This document shows, piece after piece, positions 10,151 through 19,197 of a stretch of 64,000 nt of DNA; position 1 is the first letter of the stretch, and each line of letters opens with the position of its first letter. The notes below the pieces were generated by a model. The model was not told the DNA's origin, did not search any database, and saw nothing but the letters and a program-made list of their open reading frames with translations. Source of the DNA: Deltaproteobacteria bacterium (GTDB taxonomy: Bacteria > Myxococcota > Myxococcia > SLRQ01); the NCBI GenBank assembly GCA_007130885.1, contig SLRQ01000013.1, forward strand, positions 75,004 through 139,003, in the 5' to 3' direction. The translations under genes were made by a program, and so were the position numbers.

Positions 10151-10600
10151 TTAGACGGGTCTTACCTCGATCGAGTCGCCCAGCTCCCTGTCCACCGCGA
10201 AGCGGCTTCTACCCATCCGAAAAACGACGGCGGGCTTCAGCTTCTCCAGGACCAGGGGCGCACCGGGAACGACGCCAATCGTACAAAGCTTGATCCGTGA
10301 GCTGGCGCTCCCGTTGAGACGGACCACTACGGCCTCGGTACCGAGCGACAACGCACCAAGAGTAAAAGTTCCGTTGGCCTCCGGCTTTTGCGCCTCACTC
10401 TTCACCACTTCATTGCGCTCCCTGAATCGTCCCTCGGCCTCCTCCGGCTGGACCTCCAGGGGAGTACTTATCACAGGGGCCGCGCCCGCAAGGCGTTCCA
10501 TCTCCAGCTCGAGCCGCTTTCGTCTAGCGGAGTTCCTCTCATCTGCCGGTTGCACTGCGCTCGAGCCCACTGGAATCGCCTCCAAAGTTCCACAACGCAT
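10151..10600 (-). CDS. feoA: FeoA domain protein
   Basis: TLGALSLGTEAVVVRLNGSASSRIKLCTIGVVPGAPLVLEKL...VDRELGDSIEVRPV; downstream of feoB. Confidence 0.85.
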   Translation of the reverse strand: MRCGTLEAIPVGSSAVQPADERNSARRKRLELEMERLAGAAPVISTPLEVQPEEAEGRFRERNEVVKSEAQKPEANGTFTLGALSLGTEAVVVRLNGSASSRIKLCTIGVVPGAPLVLEKLKPAVVFRMGRSRFAVDRELGDSIEVRPV

Positions 10601-10603
10601 AAT

Positions 10604-10801
10604 TCATACCTCCTTTGTTGTCCAATGGCGAGAGCTAAGGACGCGGGCCAACCATTGGATGAAGGCCGGGGTCTCGGGGTTTTCGTATCCGCAAGTAGTG
10701 CACTTGATCCGGCGGCAACCTTCTCGTGCCATGGGACAAGATGAGCACGACCGGCGAGCCTCGTCCTCATCGATGACGCATCCGCAAAAGCCGCAAGTCA
10801 T
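10604..10801 (-). CDS. small Cys-rich zinc-binding protein (65 aa) between feoB and feoA
   Basis: MTCGFCGCVIDEDEARRSCSSCPMAREGCRRIKCTTCGYENPETPAF; ATG overlaps the feoB stop (10798). Confidence 0.75.
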   Translation of the reverse strand: MTCGFCGCVIDEDEARRSCSSCPMAREGCRRIKCTTCGYENPETPAFIQWLARVLSSRHWTTKEV

Positions 10802-12963
10802 GTCATCCCTCCAAGCAAGGTCAACGCTCCACGTACCAACAAGCCCGCGGTGAACGCTATGCACAGGACTAGGAGCACTACGATGATCGTCACCTTGGGT
10901 CCTCGCTCTCGAAGCATTACGAGCACCTGGGCTATGCACGGCATGAACAGGGTGAGAGTTACTGCTGCTATGAGGAGCTGAGACGTATCGAGCAGGCCGG
11001 CGCCCGTAAGGTCGAAGAGGCCCGCGGCTCCAAAATCCCTTCGGAAGAAGCCGTACAAGAACACATCGGAGGTCGCCTCCGGCAGACCCAGAAGGCCGAC
11101 CAGCGGCGCCAGCCCGCTGATGACGAGATCGAAAACCCCGGTCAGCCTTCCCACCCATATGAGGAGGCTGGCCAGCAAAAACAGGGGTAGTACCTCAAGG
11201 AAGTACCACTTCATGCGGGCGAAGGTCTTGACCAGCACATGACCGGGCCGAGGCATCCGCATGGGAGGCAGCTCCATGTAGAAGCGGGGCGACTCTCCGG
11301 GTACGAGCTTGGAAGCCAGCAAGCCGGCCACGATGAACACCCCGGCCACTATGAAAGCCCACGCCAAGAAGGCGTAGGAGATCCCCGCAAAACCAGCACC
11401 TCGCCCGGCCAGAACCGCCACCATGACGCCATACTGCGCGGAGCATGGAACAGCCAGTGCCAGCAAGAAGGTGGTTATTATTTTTTCCCGCCTAGTTTCC
11501 TGGACTCTGGTGACGAGAGTGGCCATCGTGTCGCAGGCGAAGCCGAGCACGATGGGTATGACCGCTCGGCCATTGAGGCCGATACGCTTGAACAGGCGGT
11601 CCACCAGCAACGCCAATCGAGGGAAGTAGCCGCTATCTTCCAGCGCGGAGAAGAACAGGAAGAACAAGGAGACGATCGGCAACACGATGGCGATGGCATA
11701 GGTGAGTCCAAGCGACACCAGCCCGTAGTGTCCTCCGATGAGCTCTCTAACCCAGTATCGCCACCCGTCCTCTCCCGGCAAGGCCGAGAACAGTCCGCTG
11801 TCGACCCATGGAATGACGATGTCTCCAAAGAGATCGTCCTCCAGCCAGTGCACCACCACCCCCGCGCCGAAGAGGCCGACGAAGCCATAGAGACCCACGT
11901 ATAGGACTATGAGCAGTAGGGGAATGCCGGTCAGCGGCGTGATTGCAAGCTGATGTGCTCTGTCGGCAAGCGTTCGTCCTTCGTTCCGCGGCGACTTTAC
12001 GTTTTCCGCCACCCATGCCCTGGACGCGTCATGGTATCGGCGCATCACCGCGATGGTTGGATCCTCGCCGCCTTCCTCAAGGGATAGCCGGAGCGATTCG
12101 GCTTTTTCCAATGCTGCCGCTCCATCCGGCTGTAGCCCGGCGGCAACTTCCCGGTCTCCCTGGAGTAGGAGCGATGCAATGGCTCGGGCTCGGTTTTCGC
12201 AGGCCCCGGTGACGGGCGCCAGGGTCTTGGTCAGCTCCAAGAGCGCGTCTCTTACCGCATGGGGCATGGCGACCGCCGGCTCGCCACCTTTCCCGCAACA
12301 CTTGGCTCCAGAACAATTGGCTGCCCCAGAAGGAAATGTGCTTGCGTTATCGAGGGAGGCAAGAGCGTCGCAGATAGGTTTCCCACACCGGAGTCGCTCG
12401 TCCGCAATCTTGCAGGAATCCGCCGCGGCGAGGGCCCTTATCTTTTGGCGGACCTCCTCGATTCCGCGCCCCTTGGTGGCGGCGGTCGCGACGATTGGAA
12501 CTCCCAGCCACTCCCCTAGCGCATCCAGGTCTATTTCGATGCCCAAGGTGTCCGCCTCGTCCATCATGTTTACAACGACGAGGAGAGGCAGACCCAGCTC
12601 GAGAAGCTGGAGGGTCAACGGCAACATTCTCTCAAGTGCCTTCGCGTCGATGACGTTGACTACGATGTCCGGTGCGTCCTCCAAGAGCACCTTCTGGGTG
12701 ACGCGCTCGTCGCCGCCGACGGAAAGAAGCGAGTAGGTGCCGGGGGTATCAACGATGTTGACGGCTTCCTGCTCCAGGGTCGCTCTGCCTCGGGTCACCT
12801 CGATTGTCGTGCCGGGGTAGTTGGAGACTATGACGTAACGGCCGGTAAGTGCGTTGAATAGCGCGCTTTTTCCCACGTTGGGAGGGCCCACCAAGGCAAT
12901 CTTGGCTTCGTCCACTTGGGTGGACGGCGCCGGAGTTCCGACGCTCTTAGACCTAGGTTGCAC
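10798..12963 (-). CDS. feoB: ferrous iron transport protein B
   Basis: G1 GPPNVGKSALFNALTG, DTPGTYSL, NMMDEA, TAATKGRG, then Nucleoside-recognition/FeoB TM region. Confidence 0.97.
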   Translation of the reverse strand: MQPRSKSVGTPAPSTQVDEAKIALVGPPNVGKSALFNALTGRYVIVSNYPGTTIEVTRGRATLEQEAVNIVDTPGTYSLLSVGGDERVTQKVLLEDAPDIVVNVIDAKALERMLPLTLQLLELGLPLLVVVNMMDEADTLGIEIDLDALGEWLGVPIVATAATKGRGIEEVRQKIRALAAADSCKIADERLRCGKPICDALASLDNASTFPSGAANCSGAKCCGKGGEPAVAMPHAVRDALLELTKTLAPVTGACENRARAIASLLLQGDREVAAGLQPDGAAALEKAESLRLSLEEGGEDPTIAVMRRYHDASRAWVAENVKSPRNEGRTLADRAHQLAITPLTGIPLLLIVLYVGLYGFVGLFGAGVVVHWLEDDLFGDIVIPWVDSGLFSALPGEDGWRYWVRELIGGHYGLVSLGLTYAIAIVLPIVSLFFLFFSALEDSGYFPRLALLVDRLFKRIGLNGRAVIPIVLGFACDTMATLVTRVQETRREKIITTFLLALAVPCSAQYGVMVAVLAGRGAGFAGISYAFLAWAFIVAGVFIVAGLLASKLVPGESPRFYMELPPMRMPRPGHVLVKTFARMKWYFLEVLPLFLLASLLIWVGRLTGVFDLVISGLAPLVGLLGLPEATSDVFLYGFFRRDFGAAGLFDLTGAGLLDTSQLLIAAVTLTLFMPCIAQVLVMLRERGPKVTIIVVLLVLCIAFTAGLLVRGALTLLGGMT

Positions 12964-12997
12964 GGAATCAGCTCTCCCTGCCTTGCTGGGCTTCCTT

Positions 12998-13016
12998 GAA
13001 AATGCGAATCGTTCTC
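12998..13016. promoter_or_regulatory. candidate Fur box upstream of feoB
   Basis: gaaaatgcgaatcgttctc matches the classical 19-bp Fur consensus gataatgataatcattatc at 14/19 positions (hand count). Confidence 0.45.
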
Positions 13017-13273
13017 AACAGGGTCCAGTATAGCAATCATGCTCTACCTCGGCAAGGAGTCGATGTGGCGGCGTGGAAGGAGGCCAAGGCTTGTCACCGG
13101 CCGCGAACCGGCGCGAGACGAGCCCCCGTCCTTTCATGGGGCGATGTTCACTGTGGATTCGTAGTCAAGCCTAGGCGAATATCTCATTGTCGAAGCAGGC
13201 AAGCGGTAGCAGCGTACCTACCTGCCGAAGAAACCCCGGTTGTTCTCCCGGAGCGTGTACAAGGAGCAAACTC

Positions 13274-13630
13274 ATGAGCCAGTACCATGAACCCGTTGAA
13301 CTGCTTGGAGAAAAGACCCTCGCCATAACCCGCGCTCTGATGAGTTTGAAGGAAGAGATAGAAGCCGTCGACTGGTACAACCAGCGAGTAGCCGCGTGTA
13401 AGGAGGCCGAGCTGAAAAGCGTTCTGGCACATAATCGCAACGAGGAGATCGAGCACGCGTGCATGATTCTGGAGTGGCTTCGGCGAAACATGGACGGCTG
13501 GGACGAGGAGCTTCGAACCTACCTGTTTTCCGACGCCGATATAGTCGAGGCGGAGGAGGGATCCGGAAACGACGGTAAAGCGAAGGGCGGCGCGTCGGGC
13601 AGGGGGCTTGGCATCGGAAAACTCGGGTAG
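13274..13630 (+). CDS. encapsulated ferritin-like cargo protein (EncFtn)
   Basis: SD AAGGAG at 13261; EEIEAVDWYNQRV...NEEIEHACMILEWLRR (ExxH); C-terminal GRGLGIGKLG resembles an encapsulin cargo-loading peptide; next to encapsulin. Confidence 0.88.
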   Translation: MSQYHEPVELLGEKTLAITRALMSLKEEIEAVDWYNQRVAACKEAELKSVLAHNRNEEIEHACMILEWLRRNMDGWDEELRTYLFSDADIVEAEEGSGNDGKAKGGASGRGLGIGKLG

Positions 13631-13669
13631 CTGGATGCTCGATAACATCCATCGAAGAGGGGGAACGAG

Positions 13670-14464
13670 ATGGACTTCTTGAAGCGCGACCTTGCCCCGC
13701 TTTCGGCCGAGGCGTGGGAAGAGATAGACACCCGGGCCGTGGAGGTATTGAGGACGCACCTCACGGCAAGGCGGGCGGTCCACGTGAAAGGACCGCTGGG
13801 ATGGGAGCGGAACGTGGTCGGAGAAGGCAGGCTCACGGTTCTAGAGGAACCTAAAGGGGGAGTGCACACCGGCATCTACAAGGTGCGTCCGCTCGTGGAA
13901 ACGCGAGCGAACTTCGATCTCGACCGCTGGGAGATGGATGACATTACACGTGGGGCTCGTGACCCCGATCTCGATTCTCTCGAGGACGCCATGAAGAAAA
14001 TGGCTCTGTTCGAGGAGAGAACCATTTACAAAGGGTACGAAAAGGGCTGCATCGAAGGTCTTCTCTCGAGCTCCGAGCAAGAGCCCATCTCGTTCGGCAC
14101 GAACCACGAGAGCATTATGGACGCAGTCTCCAAGGCAGCATTGACTCTGCGAGAGACCTTCCAGGAGGGGCCGTTTACTCTCTTGGCAGGGGTTACGGCC
14201 TGGACGAGGCTCCACGACCAGAGCCCCGGTTATCCGCTTCCACGGAGGGTGGCGGATCTCATAGGGGGCAAGATTCTCTACAGCGCCGCACTAGAGAATG
14301 CCCTGCTCATCCCTCATGAGCACGAGGATCTGGAGCTGACTATCGGCGGAGATTTCTCCATCGGATATGTCTCGCACGACAGCAAGAAGATACGCCTTTT
14401 CGCGGCCGAGTCCTTCACTTTTCGTGTGGTGGATCCGTCTTTGGTCGTTCCCTTCGAGGTTTGA
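13670..14464 (+). CDS. family 1 encapsulin shell protein
   Basis: MDFLKRDLAPLSAEAWEEIDTRAVEVLRTHLTARRAVHVKGPLGWE...YEKGCIEGLLS...DLELTIGGDFSIGYVSHDSKKIRLFAAESFTFRVVDPSLVVPF. Confidence 0.95.
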   Translation: MDFLKRDLAPLSAEAWEEIDTRAVEVLRTHLTARRAVHVKGPLGWERNVVGEGRLTVLEEPKGGVHTGIYKVRPLVETRANFDLDRWEMDDITRGARDPDLDSLEDAMKKMALFEERTIYKGYEKGCIEGLLSSSEQEPISFGTNHESIMDAVSKAALTLRETFQEGPFTLLAGVTAWTRLHDQSPGYPLPRRVADLIGGKILYSAALENALLIPHEHEDLELTIGGDFSIGYVSHDSKKIRLFAAESFTFRVVDPSLVVPFEV

Positions 14465-14606
14465 ACCCCAAAAGACGGCGAATGAAGAAGAGGCCGGCAC
14501 GGGGCGACGCCGGACGAAAACCGGTTTACAATGTCAGGCGACCAGTTGCTCATAGGACCCCTCACCGGCCGGCGGAGGCAGCCGGAGAAAAGGCAAAGCC
14601 CCAATC

Positions 14607-16700
14607 ATGCAAGGCAACGTAGGAAAGTTGTTGCAGGTCGACCTGACCGAAGGCTCCACCGAGGTGGTGGAGATTGAGGAAAAGACGTACCGGGACTATC
14701 TCGGCGGAAGCGGCCTTGCCGCGAAGTGGTTTTTCGACAACGAAGGTTGGAAGAAAGACCCCCTCTCGCCGGACAGCCCGCTCATGATCATGAACGGACC
14801 TTTGTCCGGGACCAACCTGCCCGGCGCCTCGCGACTCGAGATCTGTGCCCGTTCGCCGCTGACGGGGATTTGGGGTGAGGCTTCCATCGGAGGTCATTTT
14901 GCTCCCCAGCTCAAGCGTGCCGGCTTCGACGGCCTGATCGTTGAGGGTGCTTCGAAGGATCCGGTCTATCTTCTCGTCACCGATGACGGGGTCGAGATTA
15001 AGGATGCATCGGATTTGTGGGGGAAGGACACCTATGACGCCGAGAGGCTCATCAAGGAGGAGCTTGGCGAGCGGAGGGCGCAGGTCTTGAGCATCGGTCC
15101 GGCCGGGGAGAACCTGGTGCGTTACGCATGCGTAATCAACGATCGAGGCTCCGCGGCCGGCAGATGCGGTATGGGAGCCGTGATGGGCTCCAAGAAGCTG
15201 AAGGCCGTTGTTGCGAGAGGCGGGGGCAAACCACCGGTAGCCGACAAGGAGGCGCTGAAGACGGCTCGGGAAAGGGTTCTCGAGCTGCTCAAGCACAGCT
15301 TGGTGGCGGATGGCCTCAAGCACTTCGGTTCCAACGTTCACATGGAGTACGGCATGGCCATCGGCGATGTGCCTACCAAGAACTGGCGCATGGCCTACTG
15401 GGCGGACGGCCCGGAGAAGCTGGGCGGCACTGCCGTGGCGGACTCCATTCTGAAGAAGAAGCACTCGTGCCTTGGCTGCCCGATTTCCTGCAAGCGGATC
15501 GTCGAGGTCAAGGATGGGCCGTTCAAGATGGAGGAGGGACCGGGATCGGAGTACGAGGCTGCTTCTTCTCTCGGGACGCTCCTTTTCATGGACGACCGAG
15601 ACGCCAACGCCAAGGCAAACGAGCTTTGCAACCGCCTTGGCATGGACGTCATCTCCGCTGGAGCGACCATCGCCTACGCAACCGAAGCGTTCGAGCAGGG
15701 GTTGATCTCCGAATCGGATACGGGCGGCATCGCCTTGGAGTGGAACAGCCCCCGCACGTTGCTGCGGTTGCTTCGCAAAACCGCCCTCCGGGAAGATTTC
15801 GGCGATGACCTGGCCGAGGGAGCCAGAGCGATGTCCGACAAGTACGGGGGCGCCGAGATGGCTCCTCACGTAAAGGGTCTCGAGTGTCCGATGCACGACC
15901 CCCGAGCCTTGTGGGGTATGGCGCTGACATACGCCACCTCCATTCGGGGCGCCTGCCACTGCGCCGACTCCAACCTGTACATCGAGCTGGGAATACTGGA
16001 TCCCGCCGAGATGGGCGTGAAGAGAACCTGGCCCTTCAGCACCAAGGGCAAGGCCGCGCAGACCGTGGCCGCCCAGCAAAAAGGCGTCATCGCCAACTCC
16101 GCCGTGATTTGCGAGTACGTTTGGAACTGTATCGGCGGAGGGATGTCCGAGATGGCGATGATGCTCAACGCGGTTACCGGCCTGGGTTACACGGTGGATG
16201 ATCTGGCGGCTACCGGTGATCGGATCTGGTATCTCAAGCGTGCTCTGGGCAATCTGATGGGGGCTACGCGAGAGGACGACCGGGTGCCCAGGCGCATACT
16301 GGAGCCTCACATCGAAGGTGAGACGTCTCGGCTGCATCTTGCGGTTTATCCGCAGTTCATGTCGCTGGCTCCCTTGCAGAAGTTGAAGATCGACCGTCTT
16401 ACCGAGACCGCCGCGAGTCTGCTCGCGGACCATGTTTATCCCCGTATGGACGGGATTCTCGGTGTGCTGAACAAGCTGCCCGGTTTCGCCGGGTGGCGGG
16501 AGAAGCTTAGAGCGAGAGAACCTGCCGCTACCGGGCGCATGACCGTGGCCTTCGAGGAGATGATCCAGGAGTTCTATAGGCTTCGAGAGATCGATGAGAT
16601 GGGTAGGCCGGCCGGACGAAGATTGAGGCAACTAGGCATGGACGATGTCGCGGAGGCGTTGGAGGAAGAGGAGATGCATCGCCTTCATGTGGCGGGCTGA
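14607..16700 (+). CDS. tungsten-containing aldehyde ferredoxin oxidoreductase family protein
   Basis: GNVGKLLQVDLTEGS, YLGGSGLAAKWFFD, GEASIGGHFAPQLKRAGFDGLIVEG, cluster motif CLGCPISC. Confidence 0.95.
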   Translation: MQGNVGKLLQVDLTEGSTEVVEIEEKTYRDYLGGSGLAAKWFFDNEGWKKDPLSPDSPLMIMNGPLSGTNLPGASRLEICARSPLTGIWGEASIGGHFAPQLKRAGFDGLIVEGASKDPVYLLVTDDGVEIKDASDLWGKDTYDAERLIKEELGERRAQVLSIGPAGENLVRYACVINDRGSAAGRCGMGAVMGSKKLKAVVARGGGKPPVADKEALKTARERVLELLKHSLVADGLKHFGSNVHMEYGMAIGDVPTKNWRMAYWADGPEKLGGTAVADSILKKKHSCLGCPISCKRIVEVKDGPFKMEEGPGSEYEAASSLGTLLFMDDRDANAKANELCNRLGMDVISAGATIAYATEAFEQGLISESDTGGIALEWNSPRTLLRLLRKTALREDFGDDLAEGARAMSDKYGGAEMAPHVKGLECPMHDPRALWGMALTYATSIRGACHCADSNLYIELGILDPAEMGVKRTWPFSTKGKAAQTVAAQQKGVIANSAVICEYVWNCIGGGMSEMAMMLNAVTGLGYTVDDLAATGDRIWYLKRALGNLMGATREDDRVPRRILEPHIEGETSRLHLAVYPQFMSLAPLQKLKIDRLTETAASLLADHVYPRMDGILGVLNKLPGFAGWREKLRAREPAATGRMTVAFEEMIQEFYRLREIDEMGRPAGRRLRQLGMDDVAEALEEEEMHRLHVAG

Positions 16701-16714
16701 CACCCAGGAACGGT

Positions 16715-16963
16715 ATGGCAAAGATCAAGTTCTTCACCCTTTTGCGTAAAGCCACCGGCGAGCAGGCCTATGAGAGCTCCGCCCGCGATGTCGGAACCTT
16801 GCTCGAAGAAGTCCGCCGGCGTTACGGAGACGAAATCACCCGTTACCTCGATAGCTGCGTAGTCTTGGTAAACGGGCAGAACGTGGGCCACCTCTCGGGC
16901 AAGCGGACCAAGCTTTCCCCTGACGATGAGGTCTCGCTCATCCCACCGGTCGCGGGGGGGTGA
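16715..16963 (+). CDS. MoaD/ThiS family sulfur-carrier protein
   Basis: Ubiquitin-like size; DDEVSLIPPVAGG C-terminal diglycine; immediately after AOR. Confidence 0.88.
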   Translation: MAKIKFFTLLRKATGEQAYESSARDVGTLLEEVRRRYGDEITRYLDSCVVLVNGQNVGHLSGKRTKLSPDDEVSLIPPVAGG

Positions 16964-17083
16964 GGCGCGCGGAGTCATTCGCGGCGAGGCACCCGAAATG
17001 CCTTCCCTCGAGGGCTTTGGGGTGCGATTCTGTGAATCCGCGGCGGCAGTCGCGGTGAGCTGAAAACCATAGGAGGCACTTTC

Positions 17084-17347
17084 ATGTCCGGTAACAAGGC
17101 CGACATCATTTTCGAGAGCAAGGAGATTCGCAGCTCCGAGGAGATTGGCCGCTTTCTGATAAGCGTTGGAGAGAAGCTTCTGAACACCGGCAGCTTCACC
17201 GTCGTCAGCGGCGATAGAGAGATTGAGGTCGCTCCGTCCGGCTCCACCAAGCTCGAGCTGAAGTACAAGAGCAAGGGCTACAAGGAGGAGTTCGAGATCG
17301 AGATCGAGTGGCGGCCGGGAGCCGGCGGACCGGTTGGCGTCAAGTAG
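17084..17347 (+). CDS. amphi-Trp domain-containing protein
   Basis: SSEEIGRFLISVGEKLLNTGSFTVVSGDREIEVAPSGSTKLELKYKSKGYKEEFEIEIEW. Confidence 0.8.
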   Translation: MSGNKADIIFESKEIRSSEEIGRFLISVGEKLLNTGSFTVVSGDREIEVAPSGSTKLELKYKSKGYKEEFEIEIEWRPGAGGPVGVK

Positions 17348-17389
17348 GAACTTTCAGCTTCGCCATCGGTTGGGCTCGAGAGTACGCCC

Positions 17390-17896
17390 ATGTCGGATGT
17401 CCATGAACACCAGCAAGAGGCCCCTTTGGGAGCGGCCTATGAGGACGGCCCGTCCAGCCGCTCGTCTTCACGGGTGCTTCCTCCCGGCCTCGTCAAGCTT
17501 GCCACGCTCTCGATTATTCCTTGGCTCATAGGCAGCCTCCTGTCTCCGTTCGGGCAGCCGCACCCAGTCTTGCTGGGCCTCACTTTTCTATCGCTCGTGG
17601 TGCTATTGGCGGCGACTCGACACGGGAAGAGGCCGAAGAGGGTGTGGCCGCTTTGGATACTGGGAGCCGGTCTTGGTCTGGCATCCTTTATGCGTTTCAT
17701 CGTGCTGCCCGTCTACGGGCTGTTGGTAACGGGCGGGGGCGAGGCGGCGGTCGACTTCGATGCCGAGGACTTGGTCTGGCACAAAGTCATGATTGCCCAT
17801 CAATCCGTGCACATTCTGTTTTACTTGGCGGCCGCCGGACTGACGCTCGGCTGCTCTTGGCTGCTAATCCCGCGAGGACTTCCTCGGTTCGATTGA
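17390..17896 (+). CDS. integral membrane protein, unknown function
   Basis: Several hydrophobic segments; good codon bias. Confidence 0.65.
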   Translation: MSDVHEHQQEAPLGAAYEDGPSSRSSSRVLPPGLVKLATLSIIPWLIGSLLSPFGQPHPVLLGLTFLSLVVLLAATRHGKRPKRVWPLWILGAGLGLASFMRFIVLPVYGLLVTGGGEAAVDFDAEDLVWHKVMIAHQSVHILFYLAAAGLTLGCSWLLIPRGLPRFD

Positions 17897-17929
17897 CAAC
17901 GGGACGTTCATAATTCACGCTGGCCGGCG

Positions 17930-18910
17930 ATGAGCACTCGGGGTCCTGGTCAAGCAGACGAGAAAAGACGGCTGGGTCGCGCGGACGTCGCCCATGCGGT
18001 GGACATGGAGATTCTGCGTACGCCCGACGAGTGCTTCGAGGGCCTCGTCGATTATCCGTTTGCCGCGCGGTACACGGATGCGGGCGGCTTGCGAATGCAT
18101 CATGTGGAAGCCGGAAACGATGATGCTCCTCCGGTCGTCATGCTCCACGGTGAGCTTGCTTGGTCTTACCTCTATCGAAAGGTCATGCCTCCGGTGGCGG
18201 AGGCGGGGTATCGGGTGCTGGCGCCCGACTTGATCGGCTTCGGTCGCTCCGACAAGCCGGCTCGGCCTGATGCCCATACCTGCGCGGCGCATGTCGAGTG
18301 GGTCTCACGGTGGCTTGCCGCCCTCGAACTCGATGAGGTGACCTTGGTGTGTCAGGGGCTCGGCTCCTTGGTTGGACTCCGGCTGGTCGCGCTCATGCCA
18401 AATAGATTTTCCGCCATCGTGGTCTCGGGAGGCTTCCTTCCGACAGGGGAGCAGCGGCCGGGTCTAGCCCGGAGCGCTTGGAACCTGTTTTCTAGTTACT
18501 CGCCGGTTTTCCCCGTGGGGTGGTTGGTGCAGGCCGGCTGCAGGCGCAGCCTGACGAAGGAAGAAAAGACGGCGTATGAAGCGCCGTTTCCCACTCCCGA
18601 TCACATCGCCGGCGTCCGGGAGTTCCATCGAACGCTGCCGGTGCGGCCCGACGAACCCGAGGCAGGCGACAATCGTCGAGCTTGGGCTACCCTTGCGACT
18701 TGGAGCAGGCCGCTTGTTACCGCCTGTGGGGAAGGTGACCCATTTTTCAAGGGGGCGGACAAGCTTCTTCAGCAGCGGGTGCCGGGGGCCGCCGGACAGG
18801 AGCACGCGGTCCTGCCCGCGGGCCACTTCGTGCAAGAAGACGCGCCGGAGGAGTTTGCAGAGGTGGTCACAAGGGCCGCGCGTGCCGGCTCTTCCCGCGG
18901 ACTAGGATGA
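17930..18910 (+). CDS. alpha/beta hydrolase (haloalkane dehalogenase-like)
   Basis: PVVMLHGELAWSYLYRKVMPPVAEAGYRVLAPDLIGFGRSDKP; LVCQGLGSLVGLR; catalytic His in LPAGHFVQEDAPEEF. Confidence 0.85.
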   Translation: MSTRGPGQADEKRRLGRADVAHAVDMEILRTPDECFEGLVDYPFAARYTDAGGLRMHHVEAGNDDAPPVVMLHGELAWSYLYRKVMPPVAEAGYRVLAPDLIGFGRSDKPARPDAHTCAAHVEWVSRWLAALELDEVTLVCQGLGSLVGLRLVALMPNRFSAIVVSGGFLPTGEQRPGLARSAWNLFSSYSPVFPVGWLVQAGCRRSLTKEEKTAYEAPFPTPDHIAGVREFHRTLPVRPDEPEAGDNRRAWATLATWSRPLVTACGEGDPFFKGADKLLQQRVPGAAGQEHAVLPAGHFVQEDAPEEFAEVVTRAARAGSSRGLG

Positions 18911-19197
18911 GGGGAAGCCGTTCGAGGATTTATCTCGGGCGCGCGGAACTCGTCACGATGCCTGGGTTCTATCCCCGGGTTTCGCAGCGGCTCGGCGACA
19001 GGTACGAAGGTGGTGCAAGGTGCGCGGAAATGAGAGAAGTAGGATGGAGTGAAATAGGCAACCGGAGTGAGTAGTTGTCGATAGCCCGGCCATCTGCTTA
19101 ATGGTTCGCCGGGCGCGGCCAGCGGAACAGCGATGGGAAGAGGCTTGCGAGTGGCGCCTACGCGCCGGATATGATGAAGGAGCTGGAGACACACTAG

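Noticed and set aside
14562-16631. 689-aa minus-strand ORF opposite AOR
   Set aside because: Antisense shadow frame of a clear AOR gene; low-complexity His/Gly/Leu/Arg-rich translation with no domain resemblance.
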